A stretch of DNA of 64,000 nucleotides from CBDHCC01 sp965219235 (GTDB lineage: Bacteria > Pseudomonadota > Alphaproteobacteria > Sphingomonadales > Sphingomonadaceae): NCBI GenBank assembly GCA_965219235.1, contig OZ244721.1, forward strand, positions 1,984,001 through 2,048,000, written 5' to 3'. Under the pieces are notes generated by a model. It was not told where the DNA came from. It did no database searches and was given only the letters and a program-made list of their open reading frames with translations. Position numbers and translations under genes: made by a program. Shown one piece after another: positions 54,701 through 63,982 of the stretch. The stretch's first letter is position 1. Every line of letters starts with the position of its first letter.

Positions 54701-55648
54701 CTAATCGATCCGCTTGGCTGCCATCTGATAGGCCGCCGCGACGCTGGTCGAGACGGTCTTGCCATCGCGCAGGACGGCCAACGAGGCTCCGGGCGCGCGG
54801 TTGTCGGCGGAAGCGCTGACCCGGTAGACCCACGGGTGTTTGCGGAACTCGTACACCTCATGGCCGGGGGTCGCCGCTATCAGCCGACCGCCCGTCACGG
54901 TGGCGGTCGGGGTGCTCGTTGCGCCGTCCTGGCCGGCGGTCATGACCTTGCCGGGCTTGGCATAGTCATAGCTGCGGTAGGTGTACGAGCCATCCGGTTC
55001 GGCGGTGACCAGCACCGATCGCTGGGCATCCATCAACAGCACCTGACCGCGCGGCATCCAGCGGCATTGGGTGGTCTCGCCTTTATCAGTGATGCTGCCG
55101 AGTGTCGGAAGCGTCGTCGCCCCCGCATCGCCCCTCATGGCGGGATTGATCGAATGGACCAAGCCAAAGGACGTGCCGTCCGTCGTTCGCAGGTCGCGGT
55201 CGATCTGCCCCGCGCCGAGATTCTCGTCGCTCAGGCGGACCCACTCCCGGTCGGTGCGGAAGTCGGGCTTGCGGTAGGTCCACAGTTCGGAGATGCCTTA
55301 GGCATTGGGCATGGTGACGAGCTTGACGCGATCACCGCCGATGCCGTCGCAAAGGTACAAGACCTGATCCCAATGGTCTTCCCTGCGTTGATAGGCGGCG
55401 TTGAACAACGCGCTTGGAGCCGGACTGGCGCGAGGCAGGGCGACGCCCTCGCCGCTCGTGGCCGGTCTCTCCTCGGGCGGTAGGGGCGATACGGCGACAG
55501 CGTCCCCGCTGTTGGACTGCGCCATCGACCCCGAACCCTCGCTGGCCGGCGTGGCGTTTTGTCGAGGCTCTTGGCTACACCCACTCACACCCAATGCCGC
55601 AACCATGGTTAGCCCGGTCAAACGTCGACTGAAATTGATCGAGGCCAT
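54701..55648 (-). pseudogene. Lipoprotein gene with an in-frame stop codon
   Basis: The frame starts with a clear lipoprotein signal (LTGLTMVAALGVSGC) and runs 116 residues to a TAA at 55298-55300. The same frame then continues without interruption for about 198 residues with protein-like sequence (GISELWTYRKPDFRTDREWV, DGTSFGLVHSINPAMRGDAG, QCRWMPRGQVLLMDAQRSVL) to a TAG at 54701. A single base change (for example TAC to TAA) would explain it. The family is not recognised. Confidence 0.75.
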
Positions 55649-55948
55649 CGTTACTCTCCGAAAGAACTGTTACTTGTAGAATCGCGTAGAACACCGTTCG
55701 TTCCTGGTCTGGGCTCAAAGCACGGTGGATCCATGATTCCAGCTTGGCGTCGGCCGACCGTCGTGTCATCGAGCATCAGCATAAAGCGTCGAGGGTCGCT
55801 GTACCTATTGGGCATACGCAACCGGTTGTCTCCTGTGGCCATAAACCATTGCTGCCGAAGATAAGACTGACCGGCCTGCTCGTCGCGGATTCGACTGAAC
55901 AGGAAATTCGATCTCCAGCCGGAGATTGAATCCTTGGGCCAGGTGGAT
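55649..55948. other. No recognisable gene
   Basis: These 300 bases upstream of the broken lipoprotein contain several short frames without ribosome binding sites; nothing is assigned. Confidence 0.4.
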
Positions 55949-56128
55949 ATGTACTGTCAGGAACGTTTGTCGCTGCTCGCTGAGGCAGTCGCCAATTGGC
56001 GCGAGTTCATGGAGGCCATCACTGACGGTGCTTCCGACGACCCCCGCGTACAAGCATTGAGATCGGACGTGGATGAACCGGACGACGGGACTTCGCTTTC
56101 GTCCACCGAAATTCCTGCGCTTTCATGA
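55949..56128 (+). CDS. Possible small hypothetical protein
   Basis: This 59-residue frame begins MYCQERLSLLAEAVANWREF and continues with MEAITDGASDDPRVQALRSD. The composition is helix-forming, acidic at the end, and AT/GC use is like a gene. The ribosome binding site (AGGTGG) is only two bases from the ATG. I do not recognise it and it may be spurious. Confidence 0.35.
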   Translation: MYCQERLSLLAEAVANWREFMEAITDGASDDPRVQALRSDVDEPDDGTSLSSTEIPALS

Positions 56129-56770
56129 GCGAGCTTTGTTGCATCGAACCGGGCCATTGCCGCTATGAAAGGAGCTGAAGCAAGCGGTCAGGCCGGAGAT
56201 TAAGGGCGAGACGTTGTATATCGGCGGACGAGGCAGAAATCGACTCAATCAAGCGCGGCGGACGCGCTGATCGCCGCGACCGCCATGTCGGAGATGAGGG
56301 TTCGAAGGGAACGCAATCATCCTACGATCGGATTACGTCTCTCGATATATGATATTTCGACGCAGGTCCGCAGTGAACTGCCGCATGATCTCCGGCAAAG
56401 CGTCATCGGCGGAACAGTGTCTTGACTGCACCGCGGCTTACTTCAATCCGGTCATCTGGAAGATAGCACATCGGAAAGAACGGCAGCTAACGGGACCAAG
56501 CCTTACAATCGTGAACGACCATAGTTAGGGCGCGAAGCAGAATGACAGCTACTGGCCGAAAGCGGACTGGCGGGTTGGGGGCCGATTTCAGGTGTACGCT
56601 GCCCTTCGGTCTCTCATCCGATCTGGGCGCTGAGCAGCGCTCATTGGAAGCCTCGAACTCGTCAATCAATAAGCGAGTGAGCGCGCGCGATGCCATTCAG
56701 TGGCGGCTCTGACCCAAGTATTTCCGAACAATTTCTCTGCAGCAGCTTGCATGGTACGATAGAATCTTTC
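56129..56770. other. Degenerate stretch without a gene
   Basis: These 640 bases have lower GC content and no long frame. GGCCGAAAGCGGACTGG near 56555-56571 recurs almost exactly near 58898-58914 (GGCCGAAAGCGGACAGG), pointing to a dispersed short repeat or to fragments of the same lost sequence. Confidence 0.4.
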
Positions 56771-56794
56771 ATGTGTCAGTAATGTCTGACACAT
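56771..56794. promoter_or_regulatory. Perfect palindromic operator before the ArsR gene
   Basis: ATGTGTCAG and CTGACACAT form nine-base inverted arms around a six-base centre (TAATGT). The site ends nine bases before the arsR-like start codon, so the encoded regulator probably represses its own operon by binding here. Confidence 0.8.
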
Positions 56795-56803
56795 GGTGGG
56801 TGC

Positions 56804-57136
56804 ATGGACGACGGGACGATCTCAGGCGACGATCTGCTCCGGCTGCTGGCGGCGCTGGCGAACCCGCATCGGCTGCGCATCGTCGCGGTGCTGGTGCTCC
56901 AGGGCGGCCGCCACGTCAGCGAGTTGGCGAGACTCGTCGGGATCAGTCGGCCGCTCCTCTACCTCCATCTCGAGAAACTCGAAGGGGCCGGACTGGTGCG
57001 AAGCGAACTTGTTCTGTCGGAGGACGGCAAGGCCCTGAGGCGCTTCGAAGTCTGCCCTTTCGAGGTCGCCTTGTCACCCGAGCTGATCGCGCGGCTGGCC
57101 GATACCCTCACCCCTGCGAAGGAGAACAAGACATGA
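56804..57136 (+). CDS. ArsR-family winged-helix regulator
   Basis: This 110-residue protein has the ArsR fold: LAALANPHRLRIVAVLVLQG, HVSELARLVGISRPLLYLHL, EKLEGAGLVRSELVLSEDGK. No cysteine pair of the metal-sensing type is present in the recognition helix (one Cys only, in RRFEVCPFEV), so it may sense something other than a metal. The stop overlaps the next start (ATGA). Confidence 0.9.
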   Translation: MDDGTISGDDLLRLLAALANPHRLRIVAVLVLQGGRHVSELARLVGISRPLLYLHLEKLEGAGLVRSELVLSEDGKALRRFEVCPFEVALSPELIARLADTLTPAKENKT

Positions 57137-57390
57137 GCCCCGGCATCTATATCCTGACAATCTCGTTGCTTCCGATCACGGCCTTGATCGTCTTCGCCAT
57201 GAAATACGCCTCGTCCTACGCGGCGGCGCGAGCGCGGATCGCGGGGGAGAACGAGCTGAAGGCGCTGATCGCGCGCAATGTGGAGGAACTGTCGGCGATC
57301 GGCGCTGCACTGAAGCGTGTCGCCGACGAACAGGCGCATCAAGCACAGACCCTGGCGAACGTCGATTCCATGCTGCGCGAGGTCGGCTGA
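57133..57390 (+). CDS. Small single-span membrane protein with coiled coil
   Basis: This 85-residue protein has one N-terminal transmembrane helix (IYILTISLLPITALIVFAMK) followed by a charged helical tail (ELKALIARNVEELSAIGAAL and a further segment) likely to form a coiled coil in the cytoplasm. The function is not recognised. It is translationally coupled to the ArsR gene. Confidence 0.7.
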   Translation: MSPGIYILTISLLPITALIVFAMKYASSYAAARARIAGENELKALIARNVEELSAIGAALKRVADEQAHQAQTLANVDSMLREVG

Positions 57391-57391
57391 G

Positions 57392-57826
57392 ATGGAACGG
57401 ACACCGTCCCCCGTGTCGCCGCTGCGCCTCAACGTGCTGCGCGCCTATTACGTCTTGATGGCCCTGGGCTCGTTCGCGGTCTTCTGGCCCGATCTCGTGT
57501 CCCACTCCTCCAGCTGGGGCATCGACAACGGCGCGCACTATGCCCTGCTGAGCGCACTGGCACCCATGGCGCTTCTCGGCCTCCGCTATCCTCTGAGGAT
57601 CCTGCCGCTCGTGCTGTACGAGTTCCTGTGGAAAGCGCTCTGGTTCGTTTTCGTCGCGGGGCCGCTCTATGCGGCGGGGCAGATGACCGAGGGGGTCTGG
57701 AGCAACGTGTTCGCCTGCTCCATCGCGATTGTGCTGACGCCGATCGTCGTGCCATGGGGCTATCTCTGGCGCACCTATGTGGCGGCACCGACAGAGCCGT
57801 GGCGCGGGATCTCAATTGGCCGGTGA
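57392..57826 (+). CDS. Four-span membrane protein
   Basis: This 144-residue protein starts one base after the previous stop codon. It has about four hydrophobic segments (VLRAYYVLMALGSFAVFWPD, YALLSALAPMALLGL, PLVLYEFLWKALWFVFVAGP, FACSIAIVLTPIVVPWGYLW). No named family is recognised. It is the third gene of the ArsR operon and so presumably under its repression. Confidence 0.7.
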   Translation: MERTPSPVSPLRLNVLRAYYVLMALGSFAVFWPDLVSHSSSWGIDNGAHYALLSALAPMALLGLRYPLRILPLVLYEFLWKALWFVFVAGPLYAAGQMTEGVWSNVFACSIAIVLTPIVVPWGYLWRTYVAAPTEPWRGISIGR

Positions 57827-58108
57827 CGGTCAGGACAGCAGTGTCCTTGCGCCTGCAAATTGAGCCTTTTGGTCGAAGACCGCAGGGCTGTCCCCTCACC
57901 TGCGGTGACTCTTTGCAGAAAGTCACCATTTGAGCGTCAGCGAACGCGCGAGTGGATCGTCACCCAAAGAGCCGGAACAAAGGCACGGCACGGCGCCGCC
58001 GGGAAGGGTCTTGATCCCAACCGGTGCCTGCTCGGCGGGTCCGGCGTGCTGGAGCAACCCCGCTCTTTCGAATTGAGCTTCTCTCAGGTGGGCTCTAGCT
58101 CGTTTCAC

Positions 58109-58780
58109 ATGGATGTCCTGCTCGCCGCCGCGCTCCTTCTGCTGGTTCCCGGCTTCAACCTGTGGCGCTCACACCGGAGCCGGCGAACTCCGCCAGAAGA
58201 CCGGCTGAAACGCTACTGGCGCACCATGGGTTTGGCCGGCGCTCTGTTGCTGTTCTTGGCAATCGATTGGCTTTTGGCGGAACGGCCGTTGGTCCTCCTG
58301 GGGCTGGCTGTCCGCCCGTCGCTCGCAGGCTGGATCGGGCTCGCGGTGGCGTTCGTCACCCTGGCCGCGCTTGGCCTATTGGCACGCCGTTTTCGGAAAT
58401 CCGCCGATGAAGCGACTGAATGGGACGCTCTCGTTATGCTCCCGCAGAACGCCACCGAGCTGCGCGTCTTCGTGCTGTTCGCCGTGGTCATCGGCTTTGC
58501 CTGGGAGGTGCTGTTCCGCGGCTTCCTGCTGTGGTTCCTCACGCCGTTGCTCGGCATTGTTGGAGCAGTTTTGATTGCCGCGACCGCATACGGCCTCGCC
58601 CACGGCTACAAGAGCCCTCGCCAGCTGATTGGAAGCTTAGTCGCGGCCTTGTTGTTCACCGCCGCCTATGCCCTGACGGGGAGCCTGTGGTGGTTGGTCG
58701 TCGTTCACATAGGCTTGCCGCTCCTGGGCGTGACGGCCGCTCGGCGACGACATCTCCCGGCGATCGACGCGGTGGAGTAG
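58109..58780 (+). CDS. CPBP-family (CAAX protease-like) membrane protein
   Basis: This 223-residue protein has about seven hydrophobic segments. The CPBP motif 1 region reads IGFAWEVLFRGFLLWFLTPL: the usual Glu-Glu pair is Trp-Glu here, while the following Arg is kept. Motif 2 is ATAYGLAHGYKSP, with the His. The family includes bacterial intramembrane peptidases and bacteriocin self-immunity proteins. The start at 58109 is chosen because the upstream frame is not membrane protein-like. Confidence 0.78.
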   Translation: MDVLLAAALLLLVPGFNLWRSHRSRRTPPEDRLKRYWRTMGLAGALLLFLAIDWLLAERPLVLLGLAVRPSLAGWIGLAVAFVTLAALGLLARRFRKSADEATEWDALVMLPQNATELRVFVLFAVVIGFAWEVLFRGFLLWFLTPLLGIVGAVLIAATAYGLAHGYKSPRQLIGSLVAALLFTAAYALTGSLWWLVVVHIGLPLLGVTAARRRHLPAIDAVE

Positions 58781-59295
58781 GGAAGAAGCGTTCGCAATCC
58801 CAGGGCCGTGTAGAGCGCGCCACCCACCTCAGTTGTGACAAGCAGCTCCGGGCGGCGCGGATACTCCTTGTCGCTGCGGAGCGGCGGTATTGAGGCTCTT
58901 GGCCGAAAGCGGACAGGCCGGTCTGAGGCGGTGGGAGTGTTGTGGCTGAAGTTTTTGTGGCTTGGATGATGGTGGGTGATGCGGGATCTTGGTTGCCATG
59001 AACGACAACGCCGACTTTGCATTCGAACGCGAAGTTCGCCTCCAGCTGACTCTCAGTTCCTCCATCAACCCGTCGCGCACCCGGCTCGCCCATTTGGTGG
59101 CGCGAGCATACGCGTCGGCCGACCTAAGTCGGCGAAATGGTCCAGCACCCAAGGGTTGGAAAGCTGCCTGCTGAGCACCTTGGCGGGCGCGCCTACGGGT
59201 GCCACGGTTGCCAAGACGGCATCAGACAGCTCTTCGACACGAGGGACCGGCGCACCTGTCGACCTCGCCACCCTTCACGACTAGGCCGTTGGACC
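58781..59295. other. Gene-free stretch before the sigma factor
   Basis: No protein family is recognisable in 515 bases. It contains the second copy of the GGCCGAAAGCGGAC segment (58898-58914). The open frames on either strand are short and in conflict with each other. Confidence 0.4.
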
Positions 59296-59901
59296 ATGAG
59301 AGGTCCCGATCCTGACATGTCCGTGGACCGACCGCCGGAAGGCCTCCAAGCCGTCCTTCGCGGAGAGCGCCACGCGCTCCTGCGGTTTCTGAAGGCCAGG
59401 CTGGGGTCGGAATTCGACGCCGAGGAGGTACTGCACGATCTATGGGCGCGGCTCGCCACCACATCGACCGGTCCCGTGCTGAATCCCCGCGCCTACGTCT
59501 TCAAGATGGCTAGCAATCTGGCGCTTGACCGCCGACGGGCCGAGCGTCGCCGAGTGCTTCGGGACACCTCGATTACGCGCGATAACGCGATCGGTTACGG
59601 ACACGAGCGAGTGGTGGCCGCTGACGATCCGGACGCAGCCTCAATCCTGATCGAGCGCGACGAACACGCCCGCCTCTCCTCCGCGATCGCGGCGCTGCCG
59701 AACGGTGCGCGTCGCGTTCTCACCCTCCACAAGATCGAAGAACTGTCCCATTCAGAGGTCGCCGCGCACCTTGGGATTAGTAGAAGTGCCGTGGAGAAGC
59801 ACATGGCCGTGGCGATGCGCCATCTGCGCATCGCGCTTGTCGACTGTGGCGATGGCAGTCCAGCGGCGTCCACTGTCAATACACCGAGGGCACCCAAATG
59901 A
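59296..59901 (+). CDS. ECF-type RNA polymerase sigma factor (FecI-like)
   Basis: This protein of about 201 residues has sigma region 2 (RHALLRFLKARLGSEFDAEE, VLHDLWARLATTSTGP, PRAYVFKMASNLALDRRRAE) and region 4 (LPNGARRVLTLHKIEELSHS, EVAAHLGISRSAVEKHMAVA). The overall order is that of FecI, which directs polymerase to TonB-receptor genes on a signal from the outer membrane. A second ATG at 59317 is possible. It overlaps the fecR-like gene by four bases. Confidence 0.92.
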   Translation: MRGPDPDMSVDRPPEGLQAVLRGERHALLRFLKARLGSEFDAEEVLHDLWARLATTSTGPVLNPRAYVFKMASNLALDRRRAERRRVLRDTSITRDNAIGYGHERVVAADDPDAASILIERDEHARLSSAIAALPNGARRVLTLHKIEELSHSEVAAHLGISRSAVEKHMAVAMRHLRIALVDCGDGSPAASTVNTPRAPK

Positions 59902-60836
59902 CGGAGCACGACATCGAGGAGGAGGAGCGGCCGTTCGCGAACGCTCTGGCGTGGCATCAGTCTGTCGAGAACGACGAGGTGGACTGGGACGCTTTCACGC
60001 TTTGGCTCGAAGGCTCAGACTTGAACCGTGAGGCGTACGACGCGGTCGCCCTGATAGACGATGATTTGACAAGATGGCCAGTCCGAGCCGCCAATGACAT
60101 CCAGCACACGCCAGAAGAACCTCCACACTTGTCTCGAAGGTGGTGGATCGGTGGCATCGCCGCGGCCGCCGTGGCGACAATGGCCGTGCCCGTCGCACTC
60201 TCGCTTCAAGACGACCCGGCAGCCGCTTACGTCACCCAAGCGAACGAGCAGCGGATTGTCGCCTTGGCGGACGGATCGCGCGTCGTGATCGCCCCGGGAT
60301 CGGCTCTCTGGGTGAAGGGAAACACGGTCGCGCTCGCCAGCGGAGCGGCGTGGTTCGACATTCGGCACGATCCGTCCCGCCAACTGACCGTGACCGCCAA
60401 CGGTTGGCGGGTCACGGATATCGGCACCCGGTTCGAGGCCAAGGCGTTCGGCCGCGACGGCTTGTGGGTGGCCGTCGCGCACGGCTCCCTGTCCTTAGGC
60501 CGCGGCCAGACTCCGGCCATTCACTTGCGGGCAGGCGAGGGGGCGATCGGGAGGAGCAATCGTATCGAGCGTCTTCAGGTCACGGCCAACGCGGTCGGCG
60601 GTTGGCGGGCCGGACGGCTCGACTATCAGGACACGCCTCTCGCCATCGTCACGGCCGACCTCTCGCGCTATGCTGGCGTGCCCGTCAATGTAGGCAGGGG
60701 ATTGGAGGCCACCCGGTTCACCGGCTCCCTGTCACCTAAGGCCGGGTCTGCCGCCGTGCGCGAACTCGCCGACATCCTGGGAGCACGAGTGGTTGAGACC
60801 CCGACCGACCTCACCCTGGTTGTCGGTAGCGACTAG
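59898..60836 (+). CDS. FecR-family anti-sigma/signal protein
   Basis: This 312-residue protein has a cytoplasmic N-terminus typical of FecR (ALAWHQSVENDEVDWDAFTL, WLEGSDLNREAYDAVALID). One transmembrane helix near 82-102 (WWIGGIAAAAVATMAVPVAL) follows, then the periplasmic FecR domain (VALADGSRVVIAPGSALWVK, ALASGAAWFDI). The C-terminal secretin/TonB short-N-like segment (LAIVTADLSRYAGVPVNVG) should contact the receptor's signalling domain. It is the middle gene of the sigma-FecR-receptor set. Confidence 0.92.
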   Translation: MTEHDIEEEERPFANALAWHQSVENDEVDWDAFTLWLEGSDLNREAYDAVALIDDDLTRWPVRAANDIQHTPEEPPHLSRRWWIGGIAAAAVATMAVPVALSLQDDPAAAYVTQANEQRIVALADGSRVVIAPGSALWVKGNTVALASGAAWFDIRHDPSRQLTVTANGWRVTDIGTRFEAKAFGRDGLWVAVAHGSLSLGRGQTPAIHLRAGEGAIGRSNRIERLQVTANAVGGWRAGRLDYQDTPLAIVTADLSRYAGVPVNVGRGLEATRFTGSLSPKAGSAAVRELADILGARVVETPTDLTLVVGSD

Positions 60837-63159
60837 CGCGACCCTGCTGGCGTCGCCGGCGGCGGCGCAGGGTCAGGGCCGCGTCGCCTTCGACATTTCC
60901 GCCGGACCACTCGATCGCTCGCTCGCGACCGTCGCCCGGATCGCCGGTGTCTCGATCGGCTCCGTGGAGCGCCTGTCCGGCACCCCCGCGCCTGCACTAA
61001 AGGGTCGGATGACCGTGGCTGTAGCGCTCGCCCGGCTGACCGCCGGCACTCCCTTCGCAGCGCAGAAGGTGTCATCCACGGCGTACCGCATCGTGCGACG
61101 ACCCCGCCGGGTCCCGCCTGTCGCTCGCGCGACTCCGACCAGACAGGCACCACGCCCCGAAGCGCCCCGCCGCGCGTTACCGGCGAGGTCCGTGCCTGCG
61201 CCGGATTTGGAGGCGATCGGACCCGAGATTATCGTTACCGGCACCAAGCGCCCCCAGGCGAGCGACGACGTGCCGCTCTCCCTTACGATTGTTGATCCAT
61301 CCGATCTCCTGCAGGCGCTCGCCGCCCCTGGAACGGCCGCCGTCGCATTCGAACTGCCGCAATTGACGTTGGCGGACATCGGTCCCGGTCAGAACCGGCT
61401 GTTCCTGCGTGGAGTGGCGGACAGCCCGTTCAATGGACCGTCGCAGTCCACCGTGACGGTGCAGATCGATGAGACGCGCGCCACCTATGACGCGCCCGAC
61501 CCTAACCTGGCATTGGTGGACATGCGCTCCGTCGAGATCCTGGCCGGGCCACAGGGGCCGCTCTACGGCACCGGTGCGCTGGGCGGAGTGATGCGGCTCG
61601 TCACGAACAAGCCCGCGCTCGACCGCGTCGACGGGGTGGCGAGCGTCAGTGGGACGGTGCTCGACGGCAAAGCGAGCGCGGGTGCTTCGGCCGTGCTCAA
61701 CGCTCCCCTCTTGTCGGACAGGCTGAGCGCCCGGCTCGTCGCCTATCGCGAGGGGCAACCAGGGTGGATCGACAGCGGGAGCCGCCGCAATTCGAACCGC
61801 AGCTTGGTGAGCGGATTTCGTGGTGCGCTGCGTGGGCGGATCGACCGCTGGCTGTTCGATGTCAGCGGGGTAGATCAATCGATCGATGTGCGCGACACCC
61901 AGTACACGTTCACCGGTGCCTCGCTCGTCCGAGCGGCACAACCTCCTGAAAGTTCTGACAACGACTTCCGCTCCCTTTCGGGCGTTGCGAGCGGTCCCGT
62001 TGGGCGTCTCCATCTGACGGCGGTCGCGGGTGTCGTCCGGCACGCTATTGGCAGTCGACTGGCACTCATGCCCAGCACTGAGAGTCCACTGTTCGACGAC
62101 GAGCGTCGTTTCGAACTGGACACCCAGGAGGTTCGCTTAACGGGAGCCCGCTGGCTGGCTGGGATCTCCCTTCTGCGCGGGCAGACGCGCCGCCGCGCCG
62201 GTGTGGCCGGAGATCCACTGGCGGGGCCGGCGATTGCGACCGATCAGTCCACGAGGGAGGTTGCGCTGTTCGGCGAGGGCACGTTGCCGCTGTCGTCCCG
62301 GTGGACGCTGACCGGCGGTGCCAGGCTTTACCGCACGGCCATCGATGACGAACTCTTGGACGATGAACTGGGCGACAGCCGCCGTCGCCGGAAGACCGGC
62401 ATTTCTCCCAGTCTGGCCTTGTCCTGGCGTCCCGACGGCGGCGGAGTGGTCTATGCTCGCGCCGCCCACGCGCTGCGCCCGGGTGCCCTGAGCGCTGCTA
62501 CCAGCCCCGGACTTGCGCCGATCGAGGACGACAGCGTGCGGGTGATCGAGGCCGGTGCCCGGCTGCCGCTCGCGCAGGGACTGGATGTATCGGGAAGCGT
62601 GTCGTGGACGGACTGGCGCAACGTCCAGTCGGATATGCTGGCCTCGAATGGGCTCGTTGCGACCAACAACGTCGGTAACGCTCATATCCCGTCGCTGTCG
62701 CTGTCTGCCGACTGGCGGCGAACGCACTGGTTCGCGAGCGGCTCGCTCCTCTTGCAGCGGCCGCGACTGGAGCGGGCCTCGACCGGCTCTGAGATCGACG
62801 ACCTACGGCTGCCCGTGGTGCCCGATCTAGCAGCAAGCATCCGAAGCGGAGTTCGAGGATCCGCGTGGAAAGCGGGGATTGAGGGGCGGATCACCGGCGG
62901 CAGCCGCTTGAGCTTCGATCCAAGACTCGACCGAGAGATTGGCGAGTTCGAGGAGATCGCTCTGTTCGGTTCCGCGGATGCAGGCCGCTGGACTGTGTCC
63001 GGCCGGCTCGACAACCTGTTCGACAGCCGGGCGGACCGCCTGGGCTACGGCAACAGCTTCACCCTACTCAATCGACCGCAGTTCGTGCCGCAGGAGCCCC
63101 GCCGACTGAGCGTCTCCCTGACTTACCGCTGGATTGGACAACAGCCACAAGAGGAGTAA
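60793..63159 (+). CDS. TonB-dependent transducer/receptor with STN domain
   Basis: This 788-residue outer-membrane protein has a signal peptide (SVATSATLLASPAAAQ) and a secretin/TonB short-N domain (VAFDISAGPLDRSLATVARI to about residue 110), which marks signal transducers. A Pro/Arg-rich linker, the plug (PEIIVTGTKRPQASDDVPLS, VEILAGPQGPLYGTGALGG) and a barrel ending SLTYRWIG follow. The start is a TTG inside the fecR end (44-base overlap). The ligand is unknown; relatives bind siderophores. The final residues do not end in the usual Phe but in a polar tail. Confidence 0.9.
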   Translation: MRPRPTSPWLSVATSATLLASPAAAQGQGRVAFDISAGPLDRSLATVARIAGVSIGSVERLSGTPAPALKGRMTVAVALARLTAGTPFAAQKVSSTAYRIVRRPRRVPPVARATPTRQAPRPEAPRRALPARSVPAPDLEAIGPEIIVTGTKRPQASDDVPLSLTIVDPSDLLQALAAPGTAAVAFELPQLTLADIGPGQNRLFLRGVADSPFNGPSQSTVTVQIDETRATYDAPDPNLALVDMRSVEILAGPQGPLYGTGALGGVMRLVTNKPALDRVDGVASVSGTVLDGKASAGASAVLNAPLLSDRLSARLVAYREGQPGWIDSGSRRNSNRSLVSGFRGALRGRIDRWLFDVSGVDQSIDVRDTQYTFTGASLVRAAQPPESSDNDFRSLSGVASGPVGRLHLTAVAGVVRHAIGSRLALMPSTESPLFDDERRFELDTQEVRLTGARWLAGISLLRGQTRRRAGVAGDPLAGPAIATDQSTREVALFGEGTLPLSSRWTLTGGARLYRTAIDDELLDDELGDSRRRRKTGISPSLALSWRPDGGGVVYARAAHALRPGALSAATSPGLAPIEDDSVRVIEAGARLPLAQGLDVSGSVSWTDWRNVQSDMLASNGLVATNNVGNAHIPSLSLSADWRRTHWFASGSLLLQRPRLERASTGSEIDDLRLPVVPDLAASIRSGVRGSAWKAGIEGRITGGSRLSFDPRLDREIGEFEEIALFGSADAGRWTVSGRLDNLFDSRADRLGYGNSFTLLNRPQFVPQEPRRLSVSLTYRWIGQQPQEE

Positions 63160-63239
63160 TTCGGCGCATTGCAAGATGGGAGGTGAGGCGCACAGGCACC
63201 TGCGGCGTCTTTGGGGCGCAGACCTCTAGTGGAGCCCAG

Positions 63240-63982
63240 ATGGCACCCCGCCTCCTTCTCAGCTCCGTCCACGATGTAGCTCCTGCCTTCCAGACGCAGG
63301 TCGATCTATTGGTCGATCAGCTTTCGGCCGCCGGTGCGAACCGTCTCGCCATGCTGGTCGTGCCCCGGCACTGGAACAGCGCCCCTCTGCTCGCTGGGTC
63401 ACCGTTTGCCACGCGCCTGCGCGGCTGGGCGGACGGAGGGATCACCATGTTCGTCCACGGGTGGACCCATCGGGATGAGCAGACGCACACCGGAAAGTGG
63501 GCGGCCTGGAAGGCGCGCCACATGACCGCCGGAGAGGGCGAGTTCCTGGGTCTCGGCGTGGCGAGTGCTCGCGAGCGGATGCGCGCCGGGCGTGCTCTGA
63601 TTGAGGATATCACGGGCCGCAGCCCCGCCAGCTTCATCGCGCCGGCCTGCTGTACGGTCCGGACGCGCTCGTTGCTCTGCGCGAGGAGGGGTTCACGCTG
63701 AGCGAGGATCACCGTCGCGCCTGGCGGCCGTCCGATGGCGCGACCCCTGGCGCGGGGCCGGTCATCACCTGGGCCAGTCGGACGCCGGTCCGGACCCGAT
63801 CCTCCCTCGCCTTCGCCGCGCTCGCACGACGGGCGCTGTCCCGGCAGACCGTGGTCCGGGTGGCCGTCCACCCCGGCGACACGACAAAGCCCGAGCTGCG
63901 GGCCAGCATTGCCGACACGGTCACCGCCTTCACCCGGACACATCGTCCCGCCCATTATGCTGAGCTGGATTGCGCCGCATGA
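63240..63982 (+). pseudogene. Polysaccharide deacetylase-like (DUF2334) gene, frameshifted
   Basis: The first part reads LLLSSVHDVAPAFQTQVDLL, then FVHGWTHRDE (H-x-x-x-H), the metal-binding pattern of the family. Near 63648-63652 the expected PAWLYGP (W codon TGG) is missing one G (TGCTG instead of TGGCTG). Reading continues in the next frame as GPDALVALREEGFTLSEDHR up to HYAELDCAA and the stop at 63980-63982. In the frame as given the product stops at 63701. A single-base sequencing error or a real mutation are equally possible. The ATG at 63240 has GGAG upstream. Confidence 0.8.

Noticed and set aside
56129..56240. GAGCTTTGTTGCATCGAA at 56128-56145, resembling ends of some insertion sequences
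   Set aside because: No matching inverted end and no transposase piece could be found nearby.
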